From positions 4,847,080 through 4,911,079 of the forward strand of contig NW_002060944.1 of assembly GCF_000150275.1 (NCBI RefSeq): a stretch of DNA of 64,000 nt, read 5' to 3'. Of this stretch, positions 38,601-49,066 are shown one piece after another. This stretch comes from Trichoplax adhaerens (taxonomy: Eukaryota > Placozoa > Uniplacotomia > Trichoplacea > Trichoplacidae). Under the pieces are notes generated by a model. That model worked only from the letters and a program-made list of their open reading frames with translations, did no database searches and was not told the DNA's origin. Each line of letters starts with the position of its first letter. Within the stretch, counting starts at the first letter, position 1. The position numbers were made by a program, and so were the translations under genes.

Positions 38601-39552
38601 AATAAATTTTTTATCACAAGTTAAATTAGTTGATTCTATGGTGTACTATAAAATTATCAGCTAGGGAATTTAAAACCTAACAAAGAACGCTATGTTTTCA
38701 TATTGGATTAAAATTATCAATATGCAACCTATAACCCTATTTTAATCGATAATTTAAGAATTTTTTTATCCACTATGTCTGTGACAGGGATGTTTCTGCT
38801 TCGAAATCAAGTATAAGTGACAGCGTTGATACAGTGCTTAGAAATAGTAAAATCAAAAGAGAGAGTGATGAAAAAGCGATAGCAATGAATCTAAAGCTCA
38901 AAACCAATACCAACAATTCTTTAGGCAAATCTGACCCTAACTCTTCCAGTATTACTGTCACAACGGTGAGTTATTATGGTCAATTTCAGCTGCATTGGTA
39001 ATTTTCTAAATTAGAAATTGTATTTCATCGTACAGGGAATGAGTGCATACGTCAACAGCGACATTGGAATTATCAGATTTATCGGTTATGTTGAACCCCT
39101 GCATGGAAATTATCTCGGCATCGAGTTACGCAAACCAAGTAAGTTTACTGCGGAGTAGCCAGGAAGCCTATTGCTACACTGATAATGATAATTCATACTA
39201 AATTTATCTGCATCAGTTTAATTAATTTCACTTACAACGCTATTTTAGAGGGAACCATGGATGGCACATATGAAGGCAAAAAGTACTTTGCCTGGTATGA
39301 TATTTAGTTATAATCCAAACACGCGCAAATTCTTTCTAGACACAATAATTTATCGTAGGAAATGTGATATACGCGTATGTTAATTTTTATCTGTGTTTAA
39401 AATTGAAAAACTATTCTGTTAACTCTCATGACGATCATCTTAAAATTTTGTTTTTACTTGTCTTCTTTAGTAAACCCAATCATGGTCTTTTAGTTAAGCC
39501 AAGTGCCGTTACAGTCCGGGGAATTAATGCAGCTGAATTAATTGAAGAATAG
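26698..39552 (+). CDS. CLIP3/CLIP4-type protein: ankyrin repeats + 3 CAP-Gly domains with expanded linker
   Basis: A microtubule-associated protein of the CLIP3/CLIP4 (CLIPR-59/restin-like) family. The order is N-terminal region, ankyrin repeats, very long Lys/Ser/Asp-rich linker, then three CAP-Gly domains. The N-terminal match is strong ([11 protein letters not shown] in exon 2, [20 protein letters not shown] in exon 3). The ankyrin and CAP-Gly exons join without phase conflict to a stop at 39550-39552. Total coding length is about 3.56 kb (about 1,187 residues), roughly twice the usual family length; the excess is the linker. The start ATG (26698) opens the short exon 26698-26718 (MHGEVKE) and has an in-frame stop 18 bp upstream. 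The following intron (26719-26769) is only 51 bp, so the 5' end is the least certain part. A possible polyadenylation signal AATAAA lies at 39626-39631. The next gene (ZER1-like) is convergent. CAP-Gly domains bind microtubules and EEY/F-type tails; the role of this linker is unknown. Confidence 0.88.
26770..28480 (+). other. ankyrin block of the CLIP-type gene (exons 2-8)
   Basis: Exons 26770-26913, 27282-27366, 27487-27542, 27714-27828, 27997-28085, 28240-28309 and 28404-28480, with phases matching at every join. Recognisable pieces are [18 protein letters not shown] (exon 5), [17 protein letters not shown] (exon 6), [11 protein letters not shown] followed by ALEVVPDG (exon 7), and [14 protein letters not shown] (exon 8). 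All align in order with the ankyrin region of vertebrate CLIP3/CLIP4 as I remember it. The acceptor of exon 2 is the weakest boundary. Confidence 0.85.
28543..29480 (+). other. candidate linker exons before the repeat array
   Basis: Five short open blocks with AG and GT borders, all starting and ending in phase 0: 28543-28587 ([15 protein letters not shown]), 28662-28742 ([16 protein letters not shown]...), 28928-28981 ([18 protein letters not shown]), 29124-29207 ([14 protein letters not shown]...) and 29430-29480 ([13 protein letters not shown]...). They replace the short conserved link found between ankyrin and CAP-Gly regions in vertebrate relatives. No homology is claimed. The support is splice borders, constant phase and hydrophilic, charged content. 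The donor of the last block is ambiguous. Confidence 0.55.
29791..33835 (+). repeat. micro-exon array A (Lys/Ser/Asp-rich, 11-13 phase 0-0 exons)
   Basis: Exons at 29791-29868, 30159-30230, 30352-30426, 30514-30588, 30701-30775, 30937-31008, 31130-31216, 31346-31408, 31587-31670, 31797-31850 and 33374-33460; less certain members are 33600-33647 and 33794-33835. Most are 72-87 bp and encode variations on one theme: a start such as VSHKDGKK, a middle such as [10 protein letters not shown], and an acidic end such as SLDQDE just before the donor. Each starts after AG and ends before GT in phase 0, so every exon is symmetric and could be skipped, duplicated or deleted without a frame change. Divergence increases toward the 3' side. 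The array sits between the ankyrin and CAP-Gly blocks of one gene. Confidence 0.8.
31851..33373. repeat. degenerate tandem repeat inside a CLIP-type intron
   Basis: This 1.5-kb intron between two array-A exons is far longer than its neighbours. From about 32000 to 33270 it is filled with diverged tandem units. Recurring anchors are AGCTCGAAAGTATTCAAA, TTGGCTTGAAGAACTTC and CAATCTTTCGAT. The clearest neighbouring units (about 32880 and 32995) are spaced about 115-120 bp. No exon of array A or B is visible inside it. Confidence 0.7.
34671..36280 (+). repeat. micro-exon array B: eight 60-bp phase 0-0 exons
   Basis: Eight exons of exactly 60 bp (20 residues): 34671-34730, 34932-34991, 35131-35190, 35331-35390, 35551-35610, 35810-35869, 36021-36080 and 36221-36280. 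Starts are spaced 199-261 bp. A typical member reads [20 protein letters not shown]. The pattern is K-(H/R/Q)-(E/D)-(S/G)-(S/N)-K, with Glu/Asp near the middle and a Ser/Asn-rich end before Lys and the GT donor. All follow a CAG or TAG acceptor and all are phase 0-0. Introns between copies 5 and 8 also resemble each other (GTAGGAAAGC or GTAGAAAAAC starts), so the duplicated unit was exon plus intron of about 200 bp. A further duplication inside one intron holds two copies of AATGTACYGAAATCGTCTAG (about 35680 and 35735). This array gives 160 residues of low-complexity linker. Confidence 0.88.
36503..39552 (+). other. CAP-Gly block of the CLIP-type gene (last 11 exons)
   Basis: Exons 36503-36577 (Arg/Ser-rich), 36962-37018, 37150-37285, 37356-37561, 37695-37771, 37904-38026, 38150-38266, 38788-38965, 39036-39138, 39249-39294 and 39471-39552. 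Phases match at each join. CAP-Gly 1 includes [19 protein letters not shown] and the signature GKNDG. CAP-Gly 2 includes [24 protein letters not shown] and [15 protein letters not shown]-Gly 3 ([20 protein letters not shown], then [20 protein letters not shown]) lacks a clean GKNDG motif. Between CAP-Gly 2 and 3 lies a charged, coiled-coil-like stretch ([20 protein letters not shown]) and a Ser/Asn-rich segment. The protein ends INAAELIEE. Confidence 0.9.
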
Positions 39553-40330
39553 TCTTCCATTACTTATTAAGAAGTATATGACAAAATACCAACTTTTAAC
39601 TAAGAAACTAAATTTTATGCGTTGCAATAAATATAGAAAAAGCAGTCTTGAGTCAATATTCTAATTCGATATAACAGTAGTATTGTGCAGTATATGGCTA
39701 ATTTATTAATTTAAGATAGCATACCATATGCTTGAATATAACCGTATCTATATTTGCGAACTACTCGGTCAAATAATCTTATACGCATCATTCTTTCAAT
39801 CTTACCCTTCTATTTTTACTAATTGTATTGCAATATTCTAATTTCAAGGATATCATTATCTGCGCTTACTTGCTATTTCATACAATCATTCCGTTGTACT
39901 AATTCTATATACTACGATTCGTCGTCAATTTATAATATCTTTTCTCTTAATGGTGTGTTCTCGCTTGCTTATACATATATATTATAATTCTCATTTATTA
40001 AAATTGCTTATTGTATAAGGCCATGTTTGTACAATGTAAAATGTATCGAGTACCTGCCTTGACATTATATAGTTCATTGTATGGCACTGGAATATTTATG
40101 AATTAATAATGTTTATAATTAAGTATCTATCTATTATCACTAGATTTATTAGGTCTCGAAATAAAGTTAAAAGAGAAAATGGTTCTTAGCTAGTACTATA
40201 TTGTAGGTAGTTTTACCATTAACAGCTCAACAATATTTATATACGCGTATTTGCTAACGTTATGAAATTATACGATAAAAATAAATTAAATCACTTGTAT
40301 TATGACATAATCCTTTTGCCTGTATTGAAG
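39553..40330. other. 3' flank of the CLIP-type gene
   Basis: No further coding sequence is seen. It contains AATAAA at 39626-39631, about 75 bp past the stop codon, which fits a polyadenylation signal. The remainder is AT-rich and leads into the solo-LTR candidate. Confidence 0.45.
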
Positions 40331-40668
40331 TGTCACGGTGCTAACTCACCGTACCAAAATAGTACACGCTTTGCGGCTACAATGATATTGTAAGCCGAGG
40401 AGATTACGTAACCAGATATAGATTGTAGACGGTACGATTTAAATTGTGATGTGTTAAAGGTCATTTACATCTATAGTTGGATTAGTATTATTCTAAGAGG
40501 TGTGTAAAAGCTTGTAGATAAGATCTATTTAAACGATTGGACAAATTAATAAAAAGTTAGTTCTTAGTTCCTAAGGTTAGAAGTATAACGGAAATCGAAG
40601 GTGTACGAATTATTGCGAGATCGTAGATTCGATCACAACGTTATCTTGTCACACGGGAATTTGTGACA
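40331..40668. mobile_element. solo-LTR candidate (TGTCAC...GTGACA)
   Basis: A 338-bp block bounded by TGTCAC and its inverse GTGACA. The flanks are TGAAG (40326-40330) and TGACG (40669-40673), a 5-bp duplication with one mismatch. Just inside the left end is a short hairpin, CACGGTG-CTAACT-CACCGT. The block is richer in GC than its neighbours. It lies in the intergenic space between the convergent CLIP-type and ZER1-like genes. No retrotransposon proteins are adjacent, so it would be a solo LTR. Its ends resemble those of the block at 7072-7507. Confidence 0.5.
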
Positions 40669-40673
40669 TGACG

Positions 40674-41706
40674 ACGTTTCCATATGTTGTAATAGCTCTA
40701 ACGTAACTAATTTGAATTTGTTTAGGTAAAAGAATGACAGTAAAGGCGAATAAATCAGTTGTAATACGCGATAATTATGAGATTGTTAGTGATTATATAT
40801 GTTTATTTGTTGTTAAATAAGCAATGGCAGCTATACAATTTATATCGAGCATACTCCCCTAGAATATTACAGAATTGACTATCTTATGTACAATGATCGA
40901 AAACAATAGATATACATCATATAAGCCAGGTGCGGAGTACAAATATACATACGTCTAACAGTCATTTCTCAGTCGCCCTTTGCCTATATAATAAAATCTG
41001 TTCTACTAGCTGTAATTAAAGTGTGGTTCACACAAGTAATTTAGAATAGCAGATTTTATTACTGATTCTCTATCGATTGAGATACTACGTATTACGTAGA
41101 CAATAGTACAACAAGCTCCGATAGACAAGGAAAACTTCCTGTAACAGCAGATCTTAGAAAAGAAGGACTAAGAACAACAATGGCAGANAAGTGTCGCTGC
41201 TTAAATATGTTATCTTACTTGTTTGTAGCATGATAATTGTGAAAAACATAATTCAAGACTTACAGAACTTAGTATGAGAATAAAATTATACGATTAGTAT
41301 CATATTCTACGAAGCTGAAATCAACATACTTGAATTATCACAAACATTCTAATATATATCTATTATTGTTAACAACCCTAGATTTTGGTATTATTTTTAA
41401 GTTATATCTAATTTACTTCTACATAACATGTTGACAATAATAGCTTATCTAACAGCTGCACTACAGCCTATTCAACAACAGTAGATAACTCGTACATTGA
41501 TCAGTAAGAAGGCTGGAAAATTTTCTGCATAAAAGATATGAAAAACTGCAAATTACCTTAAGGAATTATAGCAAAAGTTATTTTTGAAAAATTTTTGGTA
41601 CAAGTCATTACATAGTACGCTGTTAATATTAAACTAGCTTTCTCTCATACTATATTGTCAAACTAAAATATAGCGGCAATTTTGCTTGTTAATAATTACA
41701 ATGTGC
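40674..41706. other. intergenic, 3' side of the ZER1-like gene
   Basis: No coding sequence is supported. The base at 41188 is undetermined (n). The stretch must contain the 3' UTR of the ZER1-like gene, which ends at 41707 on the minus strand. I see no unambiguous polyadenylation signal close to that stop. Confidence 0.4.
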
Positions 41707-44357
41707 TTATGTACTGCTTAAATTTAAGTGCTTAGTATCTGTAGGTGACATAGCGTCCCTATCAACCTTCCAAGTCACACATTGTTCAATTGTCATATCT
41801 AAATAATTTTGCATACGAATTGGAATGTTTGTCTGATTACGAACACTTCGTAAATGTGCAAGATCTTTCCAAAGCATTGGACAATATTTTGTAGCTAAAA
41901 TTTTAAAATGTTGACGTTAGTAAGCTAACCACGCAATGAATAATTAATATTTAGCAGCAAAGCAGATTACTAATAATAAACTTACGGTAAACTCCAGTCA
42001 AATTTGCAAATGCCCAACTAGCAAAGTACTGGACTTGCATTGTATCATTAAGTAGAAGGTAAATTATCGGCGTTAACGATCTGCAATAGATACACCATGA
42101 ATAAACATTAGCCGAGTATAAGTATCAAGTGGTACATTTAAATGGCAATCACTTTTAAATGTCATTAACCTATAATTGATTGTACGGTCTGCTTTTATAT
42201 TCCAACTTTCGCTTACACTAATCTTTATGTGAAAAATGGAACATTTAGGTTAGAAAAATTTTACTTGAAAAAATGTAAAAAGTTATCAATGGATTGAATC
42301 GCTCACAATTTCATTTAAAGTCTCTTCACGTAACGTTTCGCTAACAGTCCACGCATCCTCTCCATCGGATGCTAAATGAGCCAAAATACCTGCTGAATTA
42401 TAGCCTATTTCTAATTCACTTTCTCGTAGTAAAGATCTATAAATCATGACATAGAAACAACATTTTTTTAATTTTATCACATATATTGCCACAACAATCT
42501 ACAGCATAACTACTAAGTTAGGCATTTCTAGTACATACCGGAACATTCTCATACAGTCTTCACGCATCAGGTAAAAGCGTAAGGATTTCACTTCCGCAAC
42601 ATTACCCTAGTTTCGTAAATGTAATAAAAATACATTTCTTTAGCTATGAAATTTGTAATTGAAATCTATAACTATTTAATAACTTACCAACAATCCAAGC
42701 ATATTTACTATTAACGTTTTATCACCATGTAAAAACTACAAAAGTTAATTGATAAAGAAATTAATACAAGATTTCATTAAATGATAAATCTTATGCGTAT
42801 GTGTGAAGGTACAATTTTATATCTTGAATTTACTTACTTGGAAACATTGTAAAAAGACATCAACCCCATCGTTTTTTAAAAACCTTTCACAATTTTCAGG
42901 TGTCTCATCTAATAAACCGGTAGTTAAACTATCATGTAGATTATTTTTCGTATTAAAATAGTACAAGAAATATCTTACCAGTTACGTTCCACATTGCACT
43001 CCAGGCCACATGCACAGCATGAGTACTCTAATGATGTAAAGCACGATTTACATTACGCAATAAAAATGTTGTTATTAAAACAATTAAATTAAATTACTCC
43101 CAAAATAGCACTAACAAGTATTCAATACTTTACCCTTCTAAGGTCTTCTTCGTCCAAGGCCGATCTTTCTTGTAATCTAGCAGAAATAATTCCAAGTAAC
43201 AGCTAGAAATAAAACAAAAAATTTTTATCATCATTTAATTTTTCCACTAAAAATGAATTTTACTACATCAGCAAAATGATCCCTTACTTCGATGAAATTT
43301 AAAGAACCAAAATATTCCTTGCTTTCACCAGATACCTATTTACATTAATATGCATTAGACAGTAGATAATACCAAGCCCAAGATAACTGTAATTATAATT
43401 AATTCTAGTGTAGTATATATTATATGTTATAAAATGGATGATGACTAACTACCGAATCTTGCAATACTATACGTACCGTTATTTGAAATGCTTACCTGAC
43501 AAACTAATGAATTACAAAGTTGTAGGGAAATTCTCTGAACGAAATCGTCCAAACTATTAGTCATGTATCCAACCAAGACTTTAGCCAATCTTTCATATAC
43601 AAATGTCTGTATATAAAAATAACATCTTCTAAGTATGATAATACATTATGACACTTGATTATCACTACAGATAGCAATCTTTCTAACACCAAAATACGTA
43701 CAACTTCTATAGGAATTCTAAAGTTGCATAATGAGACGCAAGTATTCTTTTGCAACTATCCAGATGAAAAGTAGATAGCATAATTAATAGTTGAAAATGT
43801 ATTTTAAAAGAGCATATTAATAAATCTAAATTATAACATTATTAGATAGTGCAATATACGTAATAGTTGATAGGTAAGAGCTATAAAAAGACAAGCCGTT
43901 CTATACCTGAATTCGTGTAGATTGTGAGTGATGATGTTCCATAGCCACCAACAATGCTGATACTGCCATTCTAAAAATATTTATCAACCAATGAGTTATC
44001 AATGTCCTAAATTTACTAGTTGTCATTATAATAACATAGATATTATATGTTATTGTAACAAATCACCAGTGAAACAATCAATGCTGTAATAATAATTATA
44101 TTATAGTGATGTAATGATGGAACGCAATCATTGGAATCATTGCAATTGATATTAATTCTGATATAAATATTATACTGTCAACTTTTTACTTCTACTGCTA
44201 CAATCTGAAATCTTTTACAGCGTCAATGCCAAACGATTCATAATCGAATAGTTATCACTTATTTAATCAGTTGTATAATATCATAATTTATCATCAATAT
44301 TTTTCCTATCATATCTTGTCGAAATATCGCTACCAGAATAATTAATGTTAAGGATGC

Positions 44358-44391
<34 letters not shown>

Positions 44392-47054
44392 TTATATTAG
44401 TACATGCTTAGTTTACTATATCGATACCCATCACTAAAGCGATAGTCAATTACAATAGTCATTCACCTTCTTAAGTCGATGCTTTGAGTTGGAGACGCTG
44501 AGTCTTTAGTGAAATGATAGATTGAAGCACTGCAAAGAATATCCACAAGATAATAGAAACGTAAGAGATTGACTGAAGCATCGCAGTGTCAAGAATAAAC
44601 AGCTTTGCATTAGATATTCCGAATTTTAGATTACCAACTGGTAAAGCGACTTTTAAAAACACTAACAACATGCTTATCCTTATACTAACAATACTTAACT
44701 TTCTTTTGTAATCAAGTAACGAAAGTAGATATAACCATAATCTCCACTATAAAGAATAACTATCATTTGTTTTAAGTACTAAAATGGTGATTGATTTTAA
44801 AATTTACCTTCCAGCGCTTTGGATACTGTAATCATCAGGATATGTTAACATACATTGACAGACAGCCTGTTATAATGAGCCATTAATAAGAGCAAATATC
44901 AGTAAGAAGCGAATAGAGTCCAATAAATTTGATCATTTCTATCAAGCCATTTTTAGTTGGGTGATACATCCAATGGGCTAAAAATGAAAACATACCTCTA
45001 AAGCTTCATCATTATTGGATAGGTTAGAATGCCTGGCAATTTCGAATAGTCGTCTTAAAGCAGAGTCAACATACTGACGGCGATTTTTATATAATTTTAA
45101 GACCAATACGATTTGATGTTCATCTTGCTCTCCGGTAGTCTAATGAATTATGATTGGTAAGATGAAGTTATAACCAATCTAATTTACAATTGAAATAAAA
45201 AATAATTCAACTCAGATCTACTGCAATCCTTGGATTACTAAACCCATGGATAGCATACGTATCACTTTGTTTGTAATATCAATATTATTGTTTGACTCAC
45301 ATATTGAGCAAGCTGAGATAATCCAGGAAAATTATGATAATCGACAAACATCAAGCCTAAGAATTCTAACTTTGGCTTGACACTTAATAAAACTTCGAAA
45401 TTTTTTCGACATAATTGCATGCCCGATAAATCGAGAGCTTCTAACTTGGTTAATTCTATGCAATGATAAATGACAATATCAATATTTAGGTTAGTGAATA
45501 GCTTCTAATTTGATTCATTTGATGTAATGATCAGTGATTGTATAGAATATTTAGGTTCGTTAATAGACTCATAGGCATATTTAGTCAGTTAGCTGGTTCA
45601 ATGGCCAGATCGATGGACATATCTATTACAATAAATGATTTCTTTCCTGGTTGATTTGTACTGTGGTTAGTATCTATATGAAGCATCAACTACCGATACA
45701 TAGATATATCGTCAACAAACGCCGATACATCTATTTCGATGAAGTTCTTCTATTGATAAATTAATCAATTACATCCAGTTTGAAAGGCAATTATTTAGCG
45801 GATTAGTCTATCACGACTATCAATGTAACGAACTACTGAATAAACCAATTTTTTTTTGTCCAAGAAAGTTATTGATATTTCCACGATAACTGCATATGAA
45901 TGTTTATTCTAGGCTGTACTAATGTTATAATGAGTACTATATGAATGCATTATTGTAACTTGGGGTATACGTAATATCATATGATGATTGCGTTGATAAC
46001 ATGGTCAGGTATAAAATTTTGAAATAGTATAGTAGTAGCCTTCATGCTTGTTTTGCTATTCAAGGAATTCGCTAGCACTAGACGATCAGTTAAAATGGAT
46101 TGGTTAGGGGAAAGAGTGTAATGCTGAAGGACAACGTTAACATAATTTAAAAAGTGTAGTTCTATCGCAGGAGGATAAGAGGGAAAATATTGTCTCATCA
46201 TTAACAGTGGATTTCGAGCGTTTACCATCATGCTGATATAATAAAAAAAAAAAGGGAAAAATAATCATGAGCTAAAAATGAAGTATGCTATTGTATTTAC
46301 CATGGAATAATTCATCTTCTATATATCCATATTGCCTCATATGTTCATAACCATTCATTGGTGAACATGAGATGTCCAATTTGCGCAAATTTTTCAATCT
46401 TAATACTGTCTTTAAAATAAAATCAGTGCCTAAACTATCGAACAAGAGTAAGCACTCCAAGGTATCGGCTAGCACTTCTAGACCTTTCAATGACTTCAAT
46501 TGTAAACCGGATAAATTAATGGCTTTAAGATGACGTAAGCGTCTTCCTACATCCAATACATTGCTATCAATTTTAGTATAGCTAGCATCTAATGATCGCA
46601 ATGCATGAAAATTGACGACACAACGAAAATGATTAATGGATGTACAATGATTGATATTTAAATGGCGCAACGTTGAAGCACTTTTACTCTCGAATAAATA
46701 CAACACATATTCGGTAATATGATCATTTTCTGATACATCAATCTCTTGTAATTCTTGATTGGCTAAATATGATAATCCTTTATTGCTAATTTTACTTCGA
46801 CGAGCACATAAACGACGCATTTGATTGTGGCTACCACTGCGAAATAAAGAAAGCCAAGCTTCATTGAGAAGATGACGAGCATTAAGCCTTTTGATCATTG
46901 CGTCGCCAATTTCGGGTGGTAACGACAAGGTGGGATAGAGAGGAAATTGAAATCCACTGCCGTTAGGCTGATCGACATGCGAGCTTAACTGCTCAATTAA
47001 TACATCGATACAATATGCAACCAGTGAAGGCACTGAATAAACAGGAATATCCAT
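41707..47054 (-). CDS. ZER1: ZER1/ZYG11-type substrate receptor of a CUL2 ubiquitin ligase
   Basis: Eighteen exons (minus strand, 5' to 3'): 47054-46301, 45455-45301, 45139-44996, 44866-44808, 44529-44467, 43970-43907, 43755-43702, 43606-43496, 43335-43288, 43202-43134, 43027-42979, 42908-42838, 42735-42688, 42606-42539, 42436-42307, 42222-42170, 42080-41986 and 41894-41707. All phases fit and the protein has about 740 residues, the family's size. N-terminal leucine-rich repeats (e.g. LRHLKAINLSGLQLKSLKGL) are followed by ARM-like repeats. Matches favour ZER1 over ZYG11: NTCVSLCNFRIP, MLGLLGNVAEVKSLR, YNSAGILAHL, RTINYRS. The WNVTDETPENC and NVAE residues correspond to the pocket reported to bind N-terminal glycine degrons in human ZER1/ZYG11B, so degron recognition is probably kept. 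The start at 47054 (MDIPVYSVPSLV) aligns with the human N-terminus; an in-frame ATG at 47093 would add 13 residues. It is convergent with the CLIP-type gene. Confidence 0.92.
44361..44388. repeat. (TA)n microsatellite
   Basis: About 14 uninterrupted TA units inside an intron of the ZER1-like gene. It is simple repeat DNA with no other feature. Confidence 0.9.
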
Positions 47055-47160
47055 GATCAACCAGAATAATGTGTCATCAAAATGGAAGACCAAAGGGAAA
47101 AGATGGTTGCTACGTTATTGACTAGCGACCTAGTAGATGATGGCCGCCTTGACTGGCTAG

Positions 47161-47424
47161 TTGACGTTTACCATGGACGGACGGAAGAGAGTACGGTGCT
47201 CTGGCTGCCCGCAAGGTATACCACTCCAGTATAGCTTGAGTCGACTAGTCCTTGCACTAGTACAACTCGATAAGGGGGCCAGAGTAGGACCCCAACCGAA
47301 CCGCTTCCTGTCCGGTCCACTGTCCAGCGGTAACACGCTTATACCGCTATATACTGTCCTATACAAGCGGAGCAAACCATACGGAATGTATACTATCGCG
47401 ACAACGACGAGGACATCGTATTAA
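47161..47424 (+). pseudogene. reverse-transcriptase-like fragment, GC-richer patch
   Basis: An 87-codon open frame in DNA visibly richer in GC than its surroundings. At 47203-47226 it reads GCPQGIPL, followed by LSRLVLALVQL. This resembles the PQG block of retroelement reverse transcriptases (G-x-P-Q-G-x-x-L, then a hydrophobic helix). A separate YADDVLFV motif occurs about 570 bp downstream in the tandem array. The frame is too short to be a functional enzyme and the spacing between the two blocks is far larger than in an intact domain, so I read it as a rearranged relic of a retrotransposon, possibly a non-LTR type. The match rests on short motifs only. Confidence 0.4.
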
Positions 47425-47519
47425 CGTAGAAACTCAAGCAGGTCAACACTGTGTCAATCGCAGTGCAGCGGCTCGAGCTCCAATCGCCTCCAGAAATAAT
47501 GCTGAAACAGCTCGAGATG

Positions 47520-48429
47520 GTAGCCATTTCACCATGGCAATAGGATTAATTAAGAAGCTAAATAGCAGTCTTTCAAGGCTGTTGATACTACTCGTCTAGA
47601 AGGAGCTTTAAACCATCCTAGTTCTCGTCTTGCATGATATGGTTAGGACGTAAGGGCCATCAACAGGATTCCTCTAGCAACATGGCGACACTTTATACCG
47701 TGCAAAAGGGATATCAAAATAGGTCCTTTTTAGCCTTGTATTGTAGCCATTTCACGATAGCAACAAGACTAATTAAGAAGCTAAATAGCACTGTATATGC
47801 TGATGATGTGCTATTCGTCTAGAAGGAGCTTTAAACCATCCTAGTCCTCGTCTTGCATGATATGGTTAGGACGTAAGGGCCATCAACAGGATTCCTCTAG
47901 CAACATGGCGACACTTTATACCATGCAAAAGGGACATCAAAATAGGCTCACTTTAGCCTTGTATTGTAGCCATTTCACCATAGCAATAGGATTAATTAAG
48001 AAGCTAAATAGCAGTCTTTCAAGGCTGTTGATACTACTCGTCTAGAAGGAGCTTAGGAGCTTTAAACCATCCTAGTTCTCGTCTTGCATGATATGGTTAG
48101 GACGTAAGGGCCATCAACAGGATTCCTCCCTCTAGCAACATGCGACACTTTATACCGTGCAAAAGTGACATCAAAATAGGCTCACTTTAGCCTTGTATTG
48201 TAGCCATTTCACCATAGCAATAAGACTAATTAAGAAGCTAAATAGCAGTCTTTAAAGGCTGCTGATATACTACTCGTCTAGAAGGAGCTTTAAACCATCC
48301 TAGTTCTCGTCTTGCATGATATGGTTAGGACGTAAAGGCCATCAACAGGATTCCTCTAGCAACATGGTGACACTTTATACCATAGCAAAGGGACATCAAA
48401 ATAGGCCCACTTTAGCGCTGTATTGTAGA
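47520..48429 (+). repeat. ~225-bp tandem repeat array with a YADD-containing copy
   Basis: A half copy followed by about four copies of one unit. The anchor CGTCTAGAAGGAGCTTTAAA occurs near 47593, 47816, 48039 and 48275, giving periods of 223, 223 and 236 bp. Other constant parts are TTGCATGATATGGTTAGG and CCATCAACAGGATTCCTC. Two copies hold the same 62-codon frame beginning MIWLGRKGHQQDSSSNMATL (47634-47822 and 47857-48045). In the first of these the end reads TVYADDVLFV (YADD at 47796-47807), the catalytic-type motif of reverse transcriptases. The other copies read SSLSRLLILLV or similar there. A further frame at 48496-48546 reads SADDWLIDFKFSKDKL. The array lies in the divergent gap between the ZER1-like and carrier genes. 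Confidence 0.75.
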
Positions 48430-49066
48430 CACAACACTAGCCTACAGCAGAGTAATAAGATTCAAGAGGAAAAGTGAATCATTTCTATCCTTTCTAGTGC
48501 TGACGATTGGTTAATTGACTTCAAATTCAGCAAGGACAAGTTGTAAATAGCGCCATCTTGGAAGGGATCGACTTTCGATCATTTTAGCCCATTCGACCAT
48601 AGTAATTAGTGATGGCTGACGCCAGTTACAGTACTTAGCCTATTTCTCTATCATCTAGAGTTAGCAACCCTAACAATACTATAAGACCTGGTGTAAAGCC
48701 GTATTGATCCATAACAGTAGCATCATTCGTATCGTATTTGGATACGGTTACAGTAGTAGTACTGTATTTATACTCAATAGTTTCGGGTTCAATGCGGCAC
48801 AGACTTCTAACGGACTGCTATTAGTATAAGCCATTCACTACTGTCTGAGTAAGAAGACTGAAGTTGTTGACAGTTTTCAAGAGTCCAGCACGGTGACCAC
48901 CGCCCTCAAAGACGGCCATCTTGCTCCACCTTGGACCCGTTTGCTGCCATTGATTGGCAAGTAATCCATTGCAATGCACACTAATCTTCTTAGATTGCTA
49001 GTAAACCTTTAAATAAACAATCGAACTTGGATACAACCTTACCAATAATAATCTTACAGTATCGCG
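48430..49066. other. 5' flank of the mitochondrial carrier gene
   Basis: Apart from the short reverse-transcriptase-like frame at 48496-48546, nothing is recognised. The stretch must contain the promoter of the carrier gene, but no motif stands out. Confidence 0.35.

Noticed and set aside
41188-41188. Single undetermined base
   Set aside because: It is an assembly ambiguity in intergenic DNA without biological meaning.
42307-42436. Reading through the donor at 42306 to the open-frame end (VSDSIH)
   Set aside because: Splicing at GTGAGC to 42222 gives LNEIISVSESWN, which aligns without gaps with ZER1, whereas read-through meets a stop at once.
45977-46231. 84-codon minus-strand open frame next to the first ZER1-like exon
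   Set aside because: Exon 1 (ending 46301, phase 1) joins exactly to the exon at 45455, so this frame lies inside the 845-bp first intron and has no matching homology.
47157-47375. 72-codon minus-strand open frame opposite the reverse-transcriptase-like fragment
   Set aside because: The plus-strand frame has the recognisable motif; the antisense frame has none.
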